This document shows positions 43,933-52,593 of a DNA stretch of 64,000 nucleotides, piece after piece; position 1 is the stretch's first letter; each line of letters opens with the position of its first letter. The notes beneath the pieces were generated by a model, which was not told where the DNA came from, made no database searches, and worked only from the letters and a program-made list of their open reading frames with translations. This stretch comes from Acidovorax defluvii (GTDB lineage Bacteria > Pseudomonadota > Gammaproteobacteria > Burkholderiales > Burkholderiaceae_C). The stretch covers positions 1-64,000 of the forward strand of contig QLTU01000013.1 in the NCBI GenBank assembly GCA_003268905.1, given 5' to 3'. The translations under genes were made by a program, and so were the position numbers.

Positions 43933-44288
43933 AACAAATCGAGGTGCAGATCCTGCAGCAAAGCTACCTGCTGTCCTGCCCCGAAGGGCACGAGTCAAGG
44001 TTGCTGGAAGCGGTGGAGCGTGTAGACACCGCCATGACGCGCATCCGCGATGCCGGCAAGGTGCGGTCGCGCGAACGCATTGCCGTGCTGGCGGCGCTGA
44101 ATCTGGCGTTTGACATTGCCGACCGCGAAGCCGCTGACCTGGCGGCCGAGCGTGCACAACCAGCCGGTCACGCCCACACCATCGGGTCAACAAGCCAGCC
44201 TTCCGACGCGAGCACCGATGATCAGCAGCTGCAGGCGCTTGTGCGTCGCCTGGATGACGCCTTGGGGGAAGACGGGCGACTGCTCTGA
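43929..44288 (+). CDS. zapA: Cell division protein ZapA
   Basis: A 119-residue FtsZ-associated protein. The N-terminal globular domain is KQIEVQILQQSYLLSCPEGHE, then ERVDTAMTRIRDAGKVRSRERIAVLAALNLAFD. The C-terminal half forms the dimer coiled coil (LQALVRRLDDALGE). ZapA bundles FtsZ protofilaments at the septum. The order zapA then 6S RNA is conserved in Beta- and Gammaproteobacteria. Confidence 0.9.
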   Translation: MKQIEVQILQQSYLLSCPEGHESRLLEAVERVDTAMTRIRDAGKVRSRERIAVLAALNLAFDIADREAADLAAERAQPAGHAHTIGSTSQPSDASTDDQQLQALVRRLDDALGEDGRLL

Positions 44289-44360
44289 GCAAATCGCACC
44301 TGCAGCCACTGCTTACAACGGCAGCGCCTGCAGGGCATGCATCCAGCGCCTACAATGGAG

Positions 44361-44537
44361 GTGTCTGCGGTGCTGCCGGGCTTTATATTTCCTTGAACCA
44401 ATGCTCATTGAGCACGGGCTTGGTACATCGCCCGGTGAGCGTGATCATCTCGCGTCAGATGAACCCAACGCCTGGCTGCCCTCGCCCACCTGAACCCCCG
44501 GTTCAGGATGCCGGTCCGGTGGCACTTGCAGACACCC
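44361..44537 (+). ncRNA. ssrS: 6S RNA
   Basis: A region of about 175 nucleotides after zapA, closed by the long-range stem GGTGTCTGC (44360-44368) with GCAGACACC (44528-44536), as in other betaproteobacterial 6S RNAs. A -10 hexamer TACAAT lies at 44351-44356 with a weak -35, and a T-run (44539-44544) follows the closing stem. 6S RNA mimics an open promoter and holds sigma-70 RNA polymerase in stationary phase. The ends are estimates. Confidence 0.85.
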
Positions 44538-44609
44538 TCTTTTTGCCCCCGTCAGTGCAGCAACGCTCTGCGCAGACGTCGCGCCTTCAGTACCCCCGGA
44601 ATCCTTTGC

Positions 44610-45428
44610 ATGATGCTCGACCCCCTTCTGATTGTTGAACTCGGAATCCTAGGTCTGGGCACAGGTTTTCTGGCGGGCCTGCTCGGCATTGGTGGTGGCA
44701 TGCTGCTGGTGCCCTTCCTGACCTACATCCTGGGCCACCAGCAAGTAGCCCCCGATCTCGCCGTCAAGATGGCCATTGCCACCTCCATGGCCACCATCAT
44801 GTTCACCTCGATTTCCAGCGTGCGCGCACACCACAAGCGGGGTGCAGTGCGCTGGGACATCGTGAAGCGGCTGGCGCCGGGCATCGTTATCGGCGGACTG
44901 GTGGCGAGCCTGGGCGTTTTTTCGCTGCTCAAGGGTGCATTTCTGGCGATCTTCTTCGGGCTTTTTGTGAGCTTCTCCGCATTTCAGATGTTTCTGGACA
45001 AAAAACCGGCGCCGTCCCGACAGATGCCGGGACCCGGCGGTCAATTGGCGGCCGGGGGGCTGATTGGTTTCCTGTCCGGCCTGGTGGGTGCCGGTGGTGG
45101 TTTTGTCAGCGTGCCCTTCATGACCTGGTGCAACGTGGCCATTCACAATGCCGTCGCCACCAGTGCCGCACTGGGCTTTCCGATTGCCTTGGCGAATGTG
45201 GTGGGTTATGCGGTGGGCGGTCAATCCGTGGACGGCCTGCCCGCAGCCTCGCTCGGCTATATCTGGCTACCGGCTCTGGCAGTCATCGCCACCTGCAGCG
45301 TCATGACAGCGCCCTTGGGCGCCCGCGCCGCGCACCAACTGCCCGTGAAACAGCTCAAACGTGTGTTTGCCAGTTTGCTGTTCATGCTGGCGGCCTACAT
45401 GCTCTGGAAGGGCGTGTCCGCGTTCTGA
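44610..45428 (+). CDS. TauE/SafE family sulfite exporter/permease
   Basis: A 272-residue membrane protein with about eight helices in two repeated halves. The halves open with GFLAGLLGIGGGMLLVPFLT and GFLSGLVGAGGGFVSVPFM, the hallmark of TauE/SafE proteins, which export sulfite or organosulfonates or import small acids. The substrate is not identifiable. The start is ATGATG at 44610; the second Met (44613) is an alternative. Confidence 0.88.
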   Translation: MMLDPLLIVELGILGLGTGFLAGLLGIGGGMLLVPFLTYILGHQQVAPDLAVKMAIATSMATIMFTSISSVRAHHKRGAVRWDIVKRLAPGIVIGGLVASLGVFSLLKGAFLAIFFGLFVSFSAFQMFLDKKPAPSRQMPGPGGQLAAGGLIGFLSGLVGAGGGFVSVPFMTWCNVAIHNAVATSAALGFPIALANVVGYAVGGQSVDGLPAASLGYIWLPALAVIATCSVMTAPLGARAAHQLPVKQLKRVFASLLFMLAAYMLWKGVSAF

Positions 45429-45513
45429 GGGAAACCCCCTGCGATACGGTAAGGCCACATGCTGAGCGCCCTCCCCGTGCTCTTGCGCTGCGGGAGCAAG
45501 CTATTCGCCCAGT

Positions 45514-45682
45514 CTAGGAGCCTGTCGGACTTGGAGCGTCGAAAGCGAAAATCGGCCCCAGCGAGGACAGTTTTTGCCAGATTTGCAGCGCCATAGCCTG
45601 GCTATGGGGCAAAAAGGTGGTGAAAAATGGATCGCTGCGGCCGATTTGCAGCCGACGATTTCCAAGTCCGACAGGCTCCTAG
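45514..45682. repeat. Second nested palindromic element
   Basis: A 169-base element bounded by a perfect 22-base inverted repeat (45514-45535 and 45661-45682; arm sequence CTAGGAGCCTGTCGGACTTG plus GA). Inside are AAATCGGCC with GGCCGATTT, TTTTTGCC with GGCAAAAA, and the palindrome CCATAGCCTGGCTATGG at its tip. It has the same design as the element at 4792 but a different sequence. Its right arm contains the stop codon of the GGDEF/EAL gene, and it may act as a bidirectional terminator between that gene and the TauE/SafE gene. Confidence 0.72.
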
Positions 45683-47973
45683 GTGGCAGGCATCTCTGGC
45701 GCAAACTGCGCCAGCCCGAGGGTGGACTTGCCCAGCAGTTGCCGGAACTCGGCCGAAGGCAGGCCAGGCGAACACAGGTATCCCTGAAAATGGCCACACT
45801 GCATCTGCTGCAGCACGGCGCGTTGGGCAGATGTTTCCACACCCTCTGCCACCACTTCGATATGCAGCGCGCGCCCCATGCTGATGATGGCACTGACAAT
45901 GGCACGGTCCCCATCGTCTTCGGGCAGGCCCCGCACGAACGACTGGTCGATCTTGAGCTTGTGGATGGGCAGCTTCTTCAGATAAGCAAGGCTGGAGTAG
46001 CCCGTCCCAAAGTCGTCGATGGCGAGGCTCACACCAAGCTCCGACAGGGCTCCCAAGCGCAGCTCCATTTCGTGCGCATCCTGCAGCAAGATTGTTTCGG
46101 TCAGCTCCAGTTCGAGCAAGGTCGCTGGCAACTGGTGCACTGCCAGCAGACGCGTCAGACGTTCCACGAAATCGGCCTGGCGAAACTCCAGCGCAGAAAC
46201 GTTGACGGACACCACAATGGGCATGCCATCCCGCATCCACTGCGCAGCTTCGCGCACGGCCTGCTCCATCACCCATGCCCCCAGCGTCACGATATAGCCG
46301 GACTCCTCAGCCAACGGCACAAACTGTGCGGGTGATACGGCACCAAACTCAGGGTCCGTCCATCGGATCAGCGCCTCTGCCCCGATGATCCTGCCGGTAA
46401 TGCGGTTCACCTGCGGCTGATAATGCACAGACAGGCGCTGCTCACCCAGCGCCTGGCGCATGGCGTGCTCGAGCTTCATGCGCGAGAGCAGGTTGGCGTT
46501 CATCTGTGGCTGGTAAAAGCCATAGCTGCCACGCCCCCGCTCCTTGACGCGGTACATGGCCGTGTCGGCCTGCTTGATGAGATCGTCCAGCGTGACCCCG
46601 TCTTGCGGATACAGCGCCATGCCAATGCTGCACTGGATGGAGAACCCCATGCCATCCAGCAAGAACGGCCTGAGCATGTCGTCCAGTATCCGGCCTGCCA
46701 CGCTTTCCGCCACCACGGCGTCGGCGCCATGCAAATAAATCACGAACTCGTCGCCACCGAGGCGGCACAACATGTCGGTCTGTCGCAGGCAAGCCTGCAG
46801 GCGCTCGGCAACCAACTGCAATACCCGATCACCAAAGGGATGGCCCAGAGAGTCGTTGATGACCTTGAACCGGTCCAGATCCAGGAAAAGGATGGCAAAG
46901 CCGGTGTCGCTGGCCCGCCCGCCCTGAATCGCGGTGTGCACCCTCTGCGATAGCAGCAACCGGTTGGGCAAACCGGTCAGCACATCGCTGTAGGCAAGTT
47001 CTTCAATGCGTTTCTGGGCCGCGTGCTGCAACGTGAGGTCGCGCATGAAGCCAATGCTTTGTACAACCCGGCCTTCATCATCGCGCAGCGCAACCCATGA
47101 AAGATGCACGGCGCAGTAGGCACCGTTGTCGCGTGGCAACCAGAGCTCGCCCTCCCAGAAGCCTTCACGATCCCATCCGGCCAGCACCTGTTCCATGAAG
47201 GATGCGTCCGAACCACTACCAAACAAGGACGCCGCCAGGCATCCCTCAAACGCTGCAGAGCAAGGCCCAACCAAACGCTCGCAGCCCGGATTCATGCGCA
47301 TGAGCTGGTGCTGGCTATCTGCAATGAAGATGGCGTCCAGGCTGGAATCAAAAACCCGTGCCGCCAGACGCAGGCTAGCCTGCACCTCGGTCTGGCGGGT
47401 GATGTCCCGAAAGGAATACACACGTCCCACGGGTCGTCCCTTGTGAAGCTGGGGCACAACGCGGCGCTCCACCGTCATGCCGCCGTGCAACTCCAGGATG
47501 TCGGTGCGCTCCAGCAGCGGCTCACATTCAATGGCGGCAAGGCGCGCCTGATAGTCCTCTACATCCACCACCATGGATGAGAGATGCTCGTGCACCGCAG
47601 CGTCATTGCGCTGCAGCAATAGCGCCCGCGGAATATTCCAGATTTGCGCCAGCCGCTGGTTAAAGGCACGCACGCGCCCGTCAAGCCCGCACACCAGCAT
47701 GCCGTCGGCAGCGGAGTCGAGGGTGGCGCGCAATTCGGAGAGCAAGGTTTCCAGCTCCTGCTCGGTAGCGTTCTGGGCACTGCGGTCCAGCATGGTGAGC
47801 ATGAGAACAGTGTGCCCATCGCCCGGGTTCACCCATGTGACGCGTCGATCCACAGGCACCAGCACACCATCTGCTCGCAACATGCTGGTGTGAGAGTGAA
47901 TGCCAGCTGCAAGGGTGGCCTTGGGCTCGGCCCAGAAGGCATGGTCCTGGGGCGTCGCTGCCAAGCTTGTCAC
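45679..47973 (-). CDS. PAS-GGDEF-EAL protein (c-di-GMP cyclase/phosphodiesterase)
   Basis: A 764-residue signalling protein. PAS-like sensor regions lie at about residues 75-200 and 205-320. The GGDEF domain has RLGGDEFVIYL with RQTD placed as an inhibitory site. The EAL domain has IGAEALIRW, LTETILLQD, DDFGTGYSSL and KIDQSFV, so both domains look active. Translation from this GTG at 47973 is forced by a TAG at 47977-47979. The frame continues upstream for 47 codons of PAS-like sequence to a GTG at 48120. That GTG overlaps the HD-GYP gene stop by 4 bases, so the natural start is probably there. Confidence 0.85.
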   Translation of the reverse strand: MTSLAATPQDHAFWAEPKATLAAGIHSHTSMLRADGVLVPVDRRVTWVNPGDGHTVLMLTMLDRSAQNATEQELETLLSELRATLDSAADGMLVCGLDGRVRAFNQRLAQIWNIPRALLLQRNDAAVHEHLSSMVVDVEDYQARLAAIECEPLLERTDILELHGGMTVERRVVPQLHKGRPVGRVYSFRDITRQTEVQASLRLAARVFDSSLDAIFIADSQHQLMRMNPGCERLVGPCSAAFEGCLAASLFGSGSDASFMEQVLAGWDREGFWEGELWLPRDNGAYCAVHLSWVALRDDEGRVVQSIGFMRDLTLQHAAQKRIEELAYSDVLTGLPNRLLLSQRVHTAIQGGRASDTGFAILFLDLDRFKVINDSLGHPFGDRVLQLVAERLQACLRQTDMLCRLGGDEFVIYLHGADAVVAESVAGRILDDMLRPFLLDGMGFSIQCSIGMALYPQDGVTLDDLIKQADTAMYRVKERGRGSYGFYQPQMNANLLSRMKLEHAMRQALGEQRLSVHYQPQVNRITGRIIGAEALIRWTDPEFGAVSPAQFVPLAEESGYIVTLGAWVMEQAVREAAQWMRDGMPIVVSVNVSALEFRQADFVERLTRLLAVHQLPATLLELELTETILLQDAHEMELRLGALSELGVSLAIDDFGTGYSSLAYLKKLPIHKLKIDQSFVRGLPEDDGDRAIVSAIISMGRALHIEVVAEGVETSAQRAVLQQMQCGHFQGYLCSPGLPSAEFRQLLGKSTLGLAQFAPEMPAT

Positions 47974-47976
47974 GGG

Positions 47977-48120
47977 CTAGCCTACCATGTCGCTACTTGG
48001 CAGTCCAGCCAACCGCTCCGCCGCCTTGTTCACCTGCAAGATGCACAGGCTCTTTTCGTCCACGAGCCAAACGGCCTCCAGCAAGCCATCCAGCCAGGCG
48101 TGCGTCGGAAAAAGACTCAC
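47977..48120 (-). other. Upstream PAS fragment cut off by an in-frame TAG
   Basis: A GTG at 48120 overlaps the HD-GYP stop as GTGA and opens a frame encoding SLFPTHAWLDGLLEAVWLVD and LQVNKAAERLAGL, a typical PAS start. It ends at TAG (47977-47979), and the same frame continues into the 764-residue protein. This marks a nonsense change or sequence error within one original gene of about 813 codons. Confidence 0.7.
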
Positions 48121-49388
48121 GCTTGCGCCTTATCGGAACCGGGGTCTACGGCGCGCTCAAAAAAATAACAGATCCGCTTGCGAGGCGACAGGTAATCGAG
48201 TGCATCGCGAGGCAACTGGGCAGGCTTCAGACTGCGTCGTATACCCAGTTCGGGCATCTCCTCCAGGTCCAGCACCGGCGCCTCGTCCTTGGGAACGCGG
48301 ATGTCGTGAACAATCACCTTGGGGCGCAGCGGCCTGGAAGAGTTGACCAAAACCACAATCGCGTAACGGTCATTCACCAGCTGAACTACGGATCCTGGCG
48401 GATAAACCCCCATCATTCGGATGAAGGCTCCCAGTACCACCGGATCAAAGCGCGACTTGAGCTGGGCAAAAATCGCCGAAAGGGCTTCGTGGGGAGTCAG
48501 GACCTCCACACTTCCCACCGGGTTGCACATGCGGTCGTAGTGATTGACCAAGGCCAGAATCTGGCCCGCGCGCCCCATATCTTCGCCCACGAGACGCAGG
48601 GGGAATCCGCTACCGTCTGCCATTTCATGGTGCTGGGCTATTGCGGTCAGAACAGCATCTGACAGTCCCATTTGCTGGGCAAAAGCGACTGAATGCCCCA
48701 CATGCGCCTCATAACGCTCTCGCGCGGCCGGAGTGAGCCCGGCGTCAGCTGGTGCGTTGAGCTTGCCCAGATCGTGCAGCAACGCAGCAATCCCGAGCTG
48801 GTGCATTTCCGGGGTTTTCATGCCCAAAGCCTTGCCCAGCAAGAGGCTGACCACCATGACATTGACGGGGTGCAGCGCGCTGCTCTCGCCCACGCCTTCT
48901 GACAGGAGACGGATCACTACGTCCCCGTTCTGCAGCAATTCCTTCAGGCAGTCCGCCACCAGCGCTTCGCTGTGATGGCGAGCCAGGTCTGGCTGCGCGC
49001 CAACTGCACGCTCTACGGCCTGATACTGCCGTGTCGCGTCCTCGAAACGCTGGTTGCATGCGGCCAATAGCTGGTTCTGACGCTGCAAGTGGGCGCGATT
49101 CTGGGCGGCGATGGAATCTGCAATTACAGCCGGGACAACCGGGTCTGCTGCCAATTCCGGTTCGTCCACATCAGGCACCTTGGCCACGACCGCGTCCAGT
49201 GCGGGATCACTTTTATGGGGATAGTAACGAACTTCGGAAAGGCCAAGCTCCCTGAGCGTGGCAATCTGGCTCGCCGAAACGATGCGAAAGCGGCTCACTG
49301 GGAAAGGATGGTGCAACCAGCCCACGTCCAACTGAACGTACATGCCGATGCGAAGCTGACTGATGTCAATGAGGAGGGAAGAATTCAC
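48117..49388 (-). CDS. HD-GYP domain c-di-GMP phosphodiesterase with DUF3391
   Basis: A 423-residue protein. The N-terminal DUF3391 region starts IDISQLRIGMYVQLDVGWLH. The HD-GYP domain has the metal-binding AALLHDLGKL, HVGHSVAFA and HHEMADGSGFP (GFP in place of the usual GYP) and NHYDRMC. It should hydrolyse cyclic di-GMP to GMP. The start is uncertain: a GTG at 49388 fits the domain, with GTG and TTG codons further upstream. The stop overlaps the start region of the GGDEF/EAL gene, so the two act in one operon. Confidence 0.85.
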   Translation of the reverse strand: MNSSLLIDISQLRIGMYVQLDVGWLHHPFPVSRFRIVSASQIATLRELGLSEVRYYPHKSDPALDAVVAKVPDVDEPELAADPVVPAVIADSIAAQNRAHLQRQNQLLAACNQRFEDATRQYQAVERAVGAQPDLARHHSEALVADCLKELLQNGDVVIRLLSEGVGESSALHPVNVMVVSLLLGKALGMKTPEMHQLGIAALLHDLGKLNAPADAGLTPAARERYEAHVGHSVAFAQQMGLSDAVLTAIAQHHEMADGSGFPLRLVGEDMGRAGQILALVNHYDRMCNPVGSVEVLTPHEALSAIFAQLKSRFDPVVLGAFIRMMGVYPPGSVVQLVNDRYAIVVLVNSSRPLRPKVIVHDIRVPKDEAPVLDLEEMPELGIRRSLKPAQLPRDALDYLSPRKRICYFFERAVDPGSDKAQA

Positions 49389-49479
49389 AGCACATAAAAA
49401 GATACATGGTGAGATGAATTCCACCAATAGTTACTGCAATTGTCGCCCGATCACCGATTCCAACACGGTTGCCTTGCAG

Positions 49480-50217
49480 CTAACGGCACCACAAGGAGGG
49501 TTTGTAGATCAGATCCATCCACAGGGCCCAACCCGCAACCCCCACCAGTAGCGCCCCCGCCAGCCGGGTTCCCCAGCTGGCGCGCACCGCATTGATGCGT
49601 GTACGCAAGCGGCCCCACAACCAAGGGCCACCCACAAGCCAAAGACCGCTGCCCACTCCGAAAAGCAGCATGGTGACGGCGCCCTGCAGTGCACCACCGC
49701 TGAGCGCGGCAACCAGCAGCGCCGAATAAAGCAATCCGCAAGGCATGAGGGCCCAAAGCAGCCCCGCCACCATCAGCCCTCCAGGTGCACGGACAAGAGG
49801 TTGCACGCGGCGCCAAGCCGTGCGCCCGGCCCGCTCCACCCACACCGGCTGACGCGCCTGCACCATCATCATCAAGCCCCAGGCCATGACAGCAACGTGC
49901 ATCAAGGTCCATACCGGACTCAGGGCCATGGTTTGCTGCGTCAGCCAGGCCAGGCTCTCCATGGCCAGCGCTGCCAGCGCGCCCGCCCCGGCATAGCCAA
50001 ACAGGCGCCCAAGGTGAAACGCCAGCAACCGGCGCGGCATGCCGCCTTGCGGAACCCACTGCACTGCCTGAACCGCAACGTTGCCGGTTTCGTCCGCAGT
50101 GGAACGCGCCCCACCCTGCCCCACCAGCGCACCGCAAGGTGCAGCGCACATGACCAAGCAATGGGGCCCGCCTGCGAGACCCATGAACAAGGCAGTTACG
50201 GCGAGAGGCGCAAGCAT
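49480..50217 (-). CDS. DsbD/TauE-like membrane protein of the cbb3 oxidase cluster
   Basis: A 245-residue membrane protein with six helices, carrying GGPHCLVMCAAPCGALVG and, later, LWALMPCGLLYSALLVAALSG. The paired Pro-Cys motifs match the DsbD_2/TauE-like family (PF13386), often found near cytochrome c oxidase genes and thought to help metal or redox maturation. It lies 31 bases downstream of hemN on the same strand. The exact role is unknown. Confidence 0.75.
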   Translation of the reverse strand: MLAPLAVTALFMGLAGGPHCLVMCAAPCGALVGQGGARSTADETGNVAVQAVQWVPQGGMPRRLLAFHLGRLFGYAGAGALAALAMESLAWLTQQTMALSPVWTLMHVAVMAWGLMMMVQARQPVWVERAGRTAWRRVQPLVRAPGGLMVAGLLWALMPCGLLYSALLVAALSGGALQGAVTMLLFGVGSGLWLVGGPWLWGRLRTRINAVRASWGTRLAGALLVGVAGWALWMDLIYKPSLWCR

Positions 50218-50248
50218 TTATTAGGGTGCACAGTCCATTCAGTCAACG

Positions 50249-51631
50249 CTAGATGATGCGTGAGAACCTGGCCCGATTGCGGTCCGCCTGCAAATAGCGG
50301 TCAAACACCATTGCGATGCCGCGCACAAAAAACCATCCCATGGCCGTCACCTTGATGCTCTCTGAATTCAGCACAACAAGACCTTGTTCGGCCATGGTCT
50401 CCAGCTGCTCCAGCTCGGGCGCAAAATACTTCCGAGAATCAATAAGCCACGCTTGGTCAATGGGTTCAAACTGCAATTCACCTTGGCACATGAGCGCCAT
50501 GATGACAGCCCTTCGGACCAGATCGTCACGGTTCAGCGCCAATCCACGCACCACAGGCAAACGTCCCTGGTCCAGATGGTCGTAATATTCCTCGAGCGAC
50601 TTGGCGTTCTGACTGTAGGTGGCACCCACCCTGCCGATCGCCGACACCCCCAAGCCAATGAGGTCGCAATCGGGTTGGGTGCTGTAACCTTGAAAATTGC
50701 GGTGCAGTCGCCCTTGCCGCTTGGCAACGGCCAAAGCATCGGTGGGCAAAGCAAAGTGGTCCATGCCCACATAGACATACCCGGCTTCCATGAAAGTGTC
50801 CAGCGAGCGCGAGAGCATGGTCACCTTGGCTGACGCCGCGGGCAGTTCTGTCGAGAGAATGCGCCGCTGAGGCTTGAAGCGATCTGGCAAGTGCGCATAG
50901 GCATACAGAGCAATCCGGTCTGGGTGCAACTGGACCACCTGAGCCAAAGTGCGGTCGAACGACTCGGGTGTCTGGCGTGGCAGCCCGTAGATCAAATCGA
51001 CATTGACCGACTCAAAGCCCAGCGCGCGCGACGCCTCCACGAGCGCGAAGACCTGCTCTGCGGGCTGGATGCGGTGCACGGCCTTCTGAACCTCGGCATC
51101 GAAATCCTGAACGCCGAAGCTCAGACGATTGAAGCCCAACTCGGCCAGCACCGCCAGCCGATCTGCCGTGACAGTGCGTGGGTCCACTTCGATGGAGTAC
51201 TCTCCGCCCGGGGCGAAAGTGAAGCTGCGCCGCAGCGTGGCCATGAGCTGCCGCAATCCATCGTCCGAGAGGAACGTAGGTGTTCCGCCCCCCAAATGCA
51301 GCTGACTGACAACCTGCCCGGTGCCGCAATGGGCCGTGTGCAGATCGATCTCGCGGCTCAAGTAGCGCAAGTACACATCCGCACGGTCGTGGTGCTTGGT
51401 GATGATTTTGTTGCAAGCGCAGTAGTAGCACAGCGATTCGCAAAAGGGGATATGGACGTACAGGGACAATGGCAACGCCATCGCCGTGGTGCCAAGCCGA
51501 CGCTGCGAAAGCGCGAGGGCATAATCCTCCTGCCCAAAAGCTTCGACAAACCTGTCGGCCGTTGGGTATGAGGTGTAACGGGGCCCTGGCACGTCAAAAC
51601 GGCGCAGAAGTTCTGGTGAAACAGCGGTCAT
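50249..51631 (-). CDS. hemN: Oxygen-independent coproporphyrinogen III oxidase
   Basis: A 460-residue radical SAM enzyme that decarboxylates coproporphyrinogen III in haem synthesis without oxygen. The iron-sulfur motif is FCESLCYYCACN (C-x3-C-x2-C). Other family features are GPRYTSYPTADRF, LHLGGGTPTFLS and the C-terminal FFVRGIAMVFDRYL. It is divergent from fnr, with an FNR box about 60 bases upstream of its start, in keeping with anaerobic induction. Confidence 0.94.
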   Translation of the reverse strand: MTAVSPELLRRFDVPGPRYTSYPTADRFVEAFGQEDYALALSQRRLGTTAMALPLSLYVHIPFCESLCYYCACNKIITKHHDRADVYLRYLSREIDLHTAHCGTGQVVSQLHLGGGTPTFLSDDGLRQLMATLRRSFTFAPGGEYSIEVDPRTVTADRLAVLAELGFNRLSFGVQDFDAEVQKAVHRIQPAEQVFALVEASRALGFESVNVDLIYGLPRQTPESFDRTLAQVVQLHPDRIALYAYAHLPDRFKPQRRILSTELPAASAKVTMLSRSLDTFMEAGYVYVGMDHFALPTDALAVAKRQGRLHRNFQGYSTQPDCDLIGLGVSAIGRVGATYSQNAKSLEEYYDHLDQGRLPVVRGLALNRDDLVRRAVIMALMCQGELQFEPIDQAWLIDSRKYFAPELEQLETMAEQGLVVLNSESIKVTAMGWFFVRGIAMVFDRYLQADRNRARFSRII

Positions 51632-51684
51632 TGGAAAATATCCTTGCGTGCAGCAGTACTGTGCCGTACCCTTCGCCCAACGTC

Positions 51685-51698
51685 CTTGACTTTAATCA
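51685..51698. promoter_or_regulatory. FNR box between hemN and fnr
   Basis: TTGACTTTAATCAA matches the FNR consensus TTGATnnnnATCAA with one change. Its centre is 60 bases from the hemN start codon, suitable for activation of hemN at about -41.5, and 121 bases from the fnr start, where it could mediate autoregulation. Confidence 0.8.
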
Positions 51699-51812
51699 AG
51701 AGGATGGTCGGACGTAGCGGCGACAATTTGATTCATGTCAGCAGCCGAGCGCACAAATCGCGTCCCGCCAGCCACACACCAATTATCCCTGCCCAACCAG
51801 ACTCCAGTGTCC

Positions 51813-52535
51813 ATGAATCCGCAAACCATCAAAGTCGCCTGCTCCAACTGCAACCTGCGAGAACTCTGCATGCCCGTTGGTCTGAACGAGCAGCAGCTGC
51901 AACGGATTGATGAAGTCGTGGCTGTACGACGAAAAATCAAACGGGGAAGTACGCTGTTTCGCAATGGCGAGTCGTTCACTTCGCTCTATGCCATCCGTAC
52001 CGGGTTTTTCAAGACCTGCGTCGCCACGGAAGACGGACGCGATCAGGTCACGGGCTTTCAGATGGCCGGTGAAATCATCGGACTGGATGGCATCGTCAAC
52101 GATCACCACACCTGCGATGCCGTCGCGCTCGAAGACGCCGAAGTGTGTGTCATGCCTTTCGATCGCATCGAAGAGCTGTCGCGCGAAGTCTCTGCACTGC
52201 AGCACCACGTTCACAAGATCATGAGCCGTGAAATCGTGCGCGAGCACGGCGTGATGCTTTTGCTTGGCAGTATGCGCGCAGAGGAGCGCCTCGCAGCCTT
52301 TCTTCTCAATCTGGTGCAACGCCTTCATGCCCGCGGGTTCTCTCAATCAGAGCTGGTGCTGCGAATGACACGAGAGGAAATCGGCAGCTACCTGGGTCTC
52401 AAGCTGGAAACGGTGAGCCGAACGTTCTCCAAATTTGTGGAAGACGGCATCGTGGAAGTCAAGCAGCGCCACGTTCGCATTCTGGACACCGAAGCCCTCA
52501 GGCGAATCGTCAACAACCAACAGGCCTGCCACTGA
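51813..52535 (+). CDS. fnr: FNR-type oxygen-sensing transcriptional regulator
   Basis: A 240-residue CRP/FNR regulator. The N-terminal cluster ligands are in CSNCNLRELC, and a fourth Cys is in GFFKTCVATEDG, so a 4Fe-4S oxygen-sensing cluster is expected. The helix-turn-helix near the C terminus is TREEIGSYLGLKLETVSRTFSKF, with the E-SR pattern that recognises TTGAT half-sites. Three matching boxes lie in this window. The ATG at 51813 gives the family length; an ATG at 51735 is possible. Confidence 0.94.
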   Translation: MNPQTIKVACSNCNLRELCMPVGLNEQQLQRIDEVVAVRRKIKRGSTLFRNGESFTSLYAIRTGFFKTCVATEDGRDQVTGFQMAGEIIGLDGIVNDHHTCDAVALEDAEVCVMPFDRIEELSREVSALQHHVHKIMSREIVREHGVMLLLGSMRAEERLAAFLLNLVQRLHARGFSQSELVLRMTREEIGSYLGLKLETVSRTFSKFVEDGIVEVKQRHVRILDTEALRRIVNNQQACH

Positions 52536-52593
52536 TCAGCCACCAGAAATCGCGCCCCTCACACTGAGTCGCCTCACTGCAACGGCATGGCGG

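Noticed and set aside
49425-49551. Extension of the HD-GYP protein to a TTG at 49427.
   Set aside because: The DUF3391 domain begins after the GTG at 49388. The earlier residues have no counterpart in the family and TTG is a rare start.
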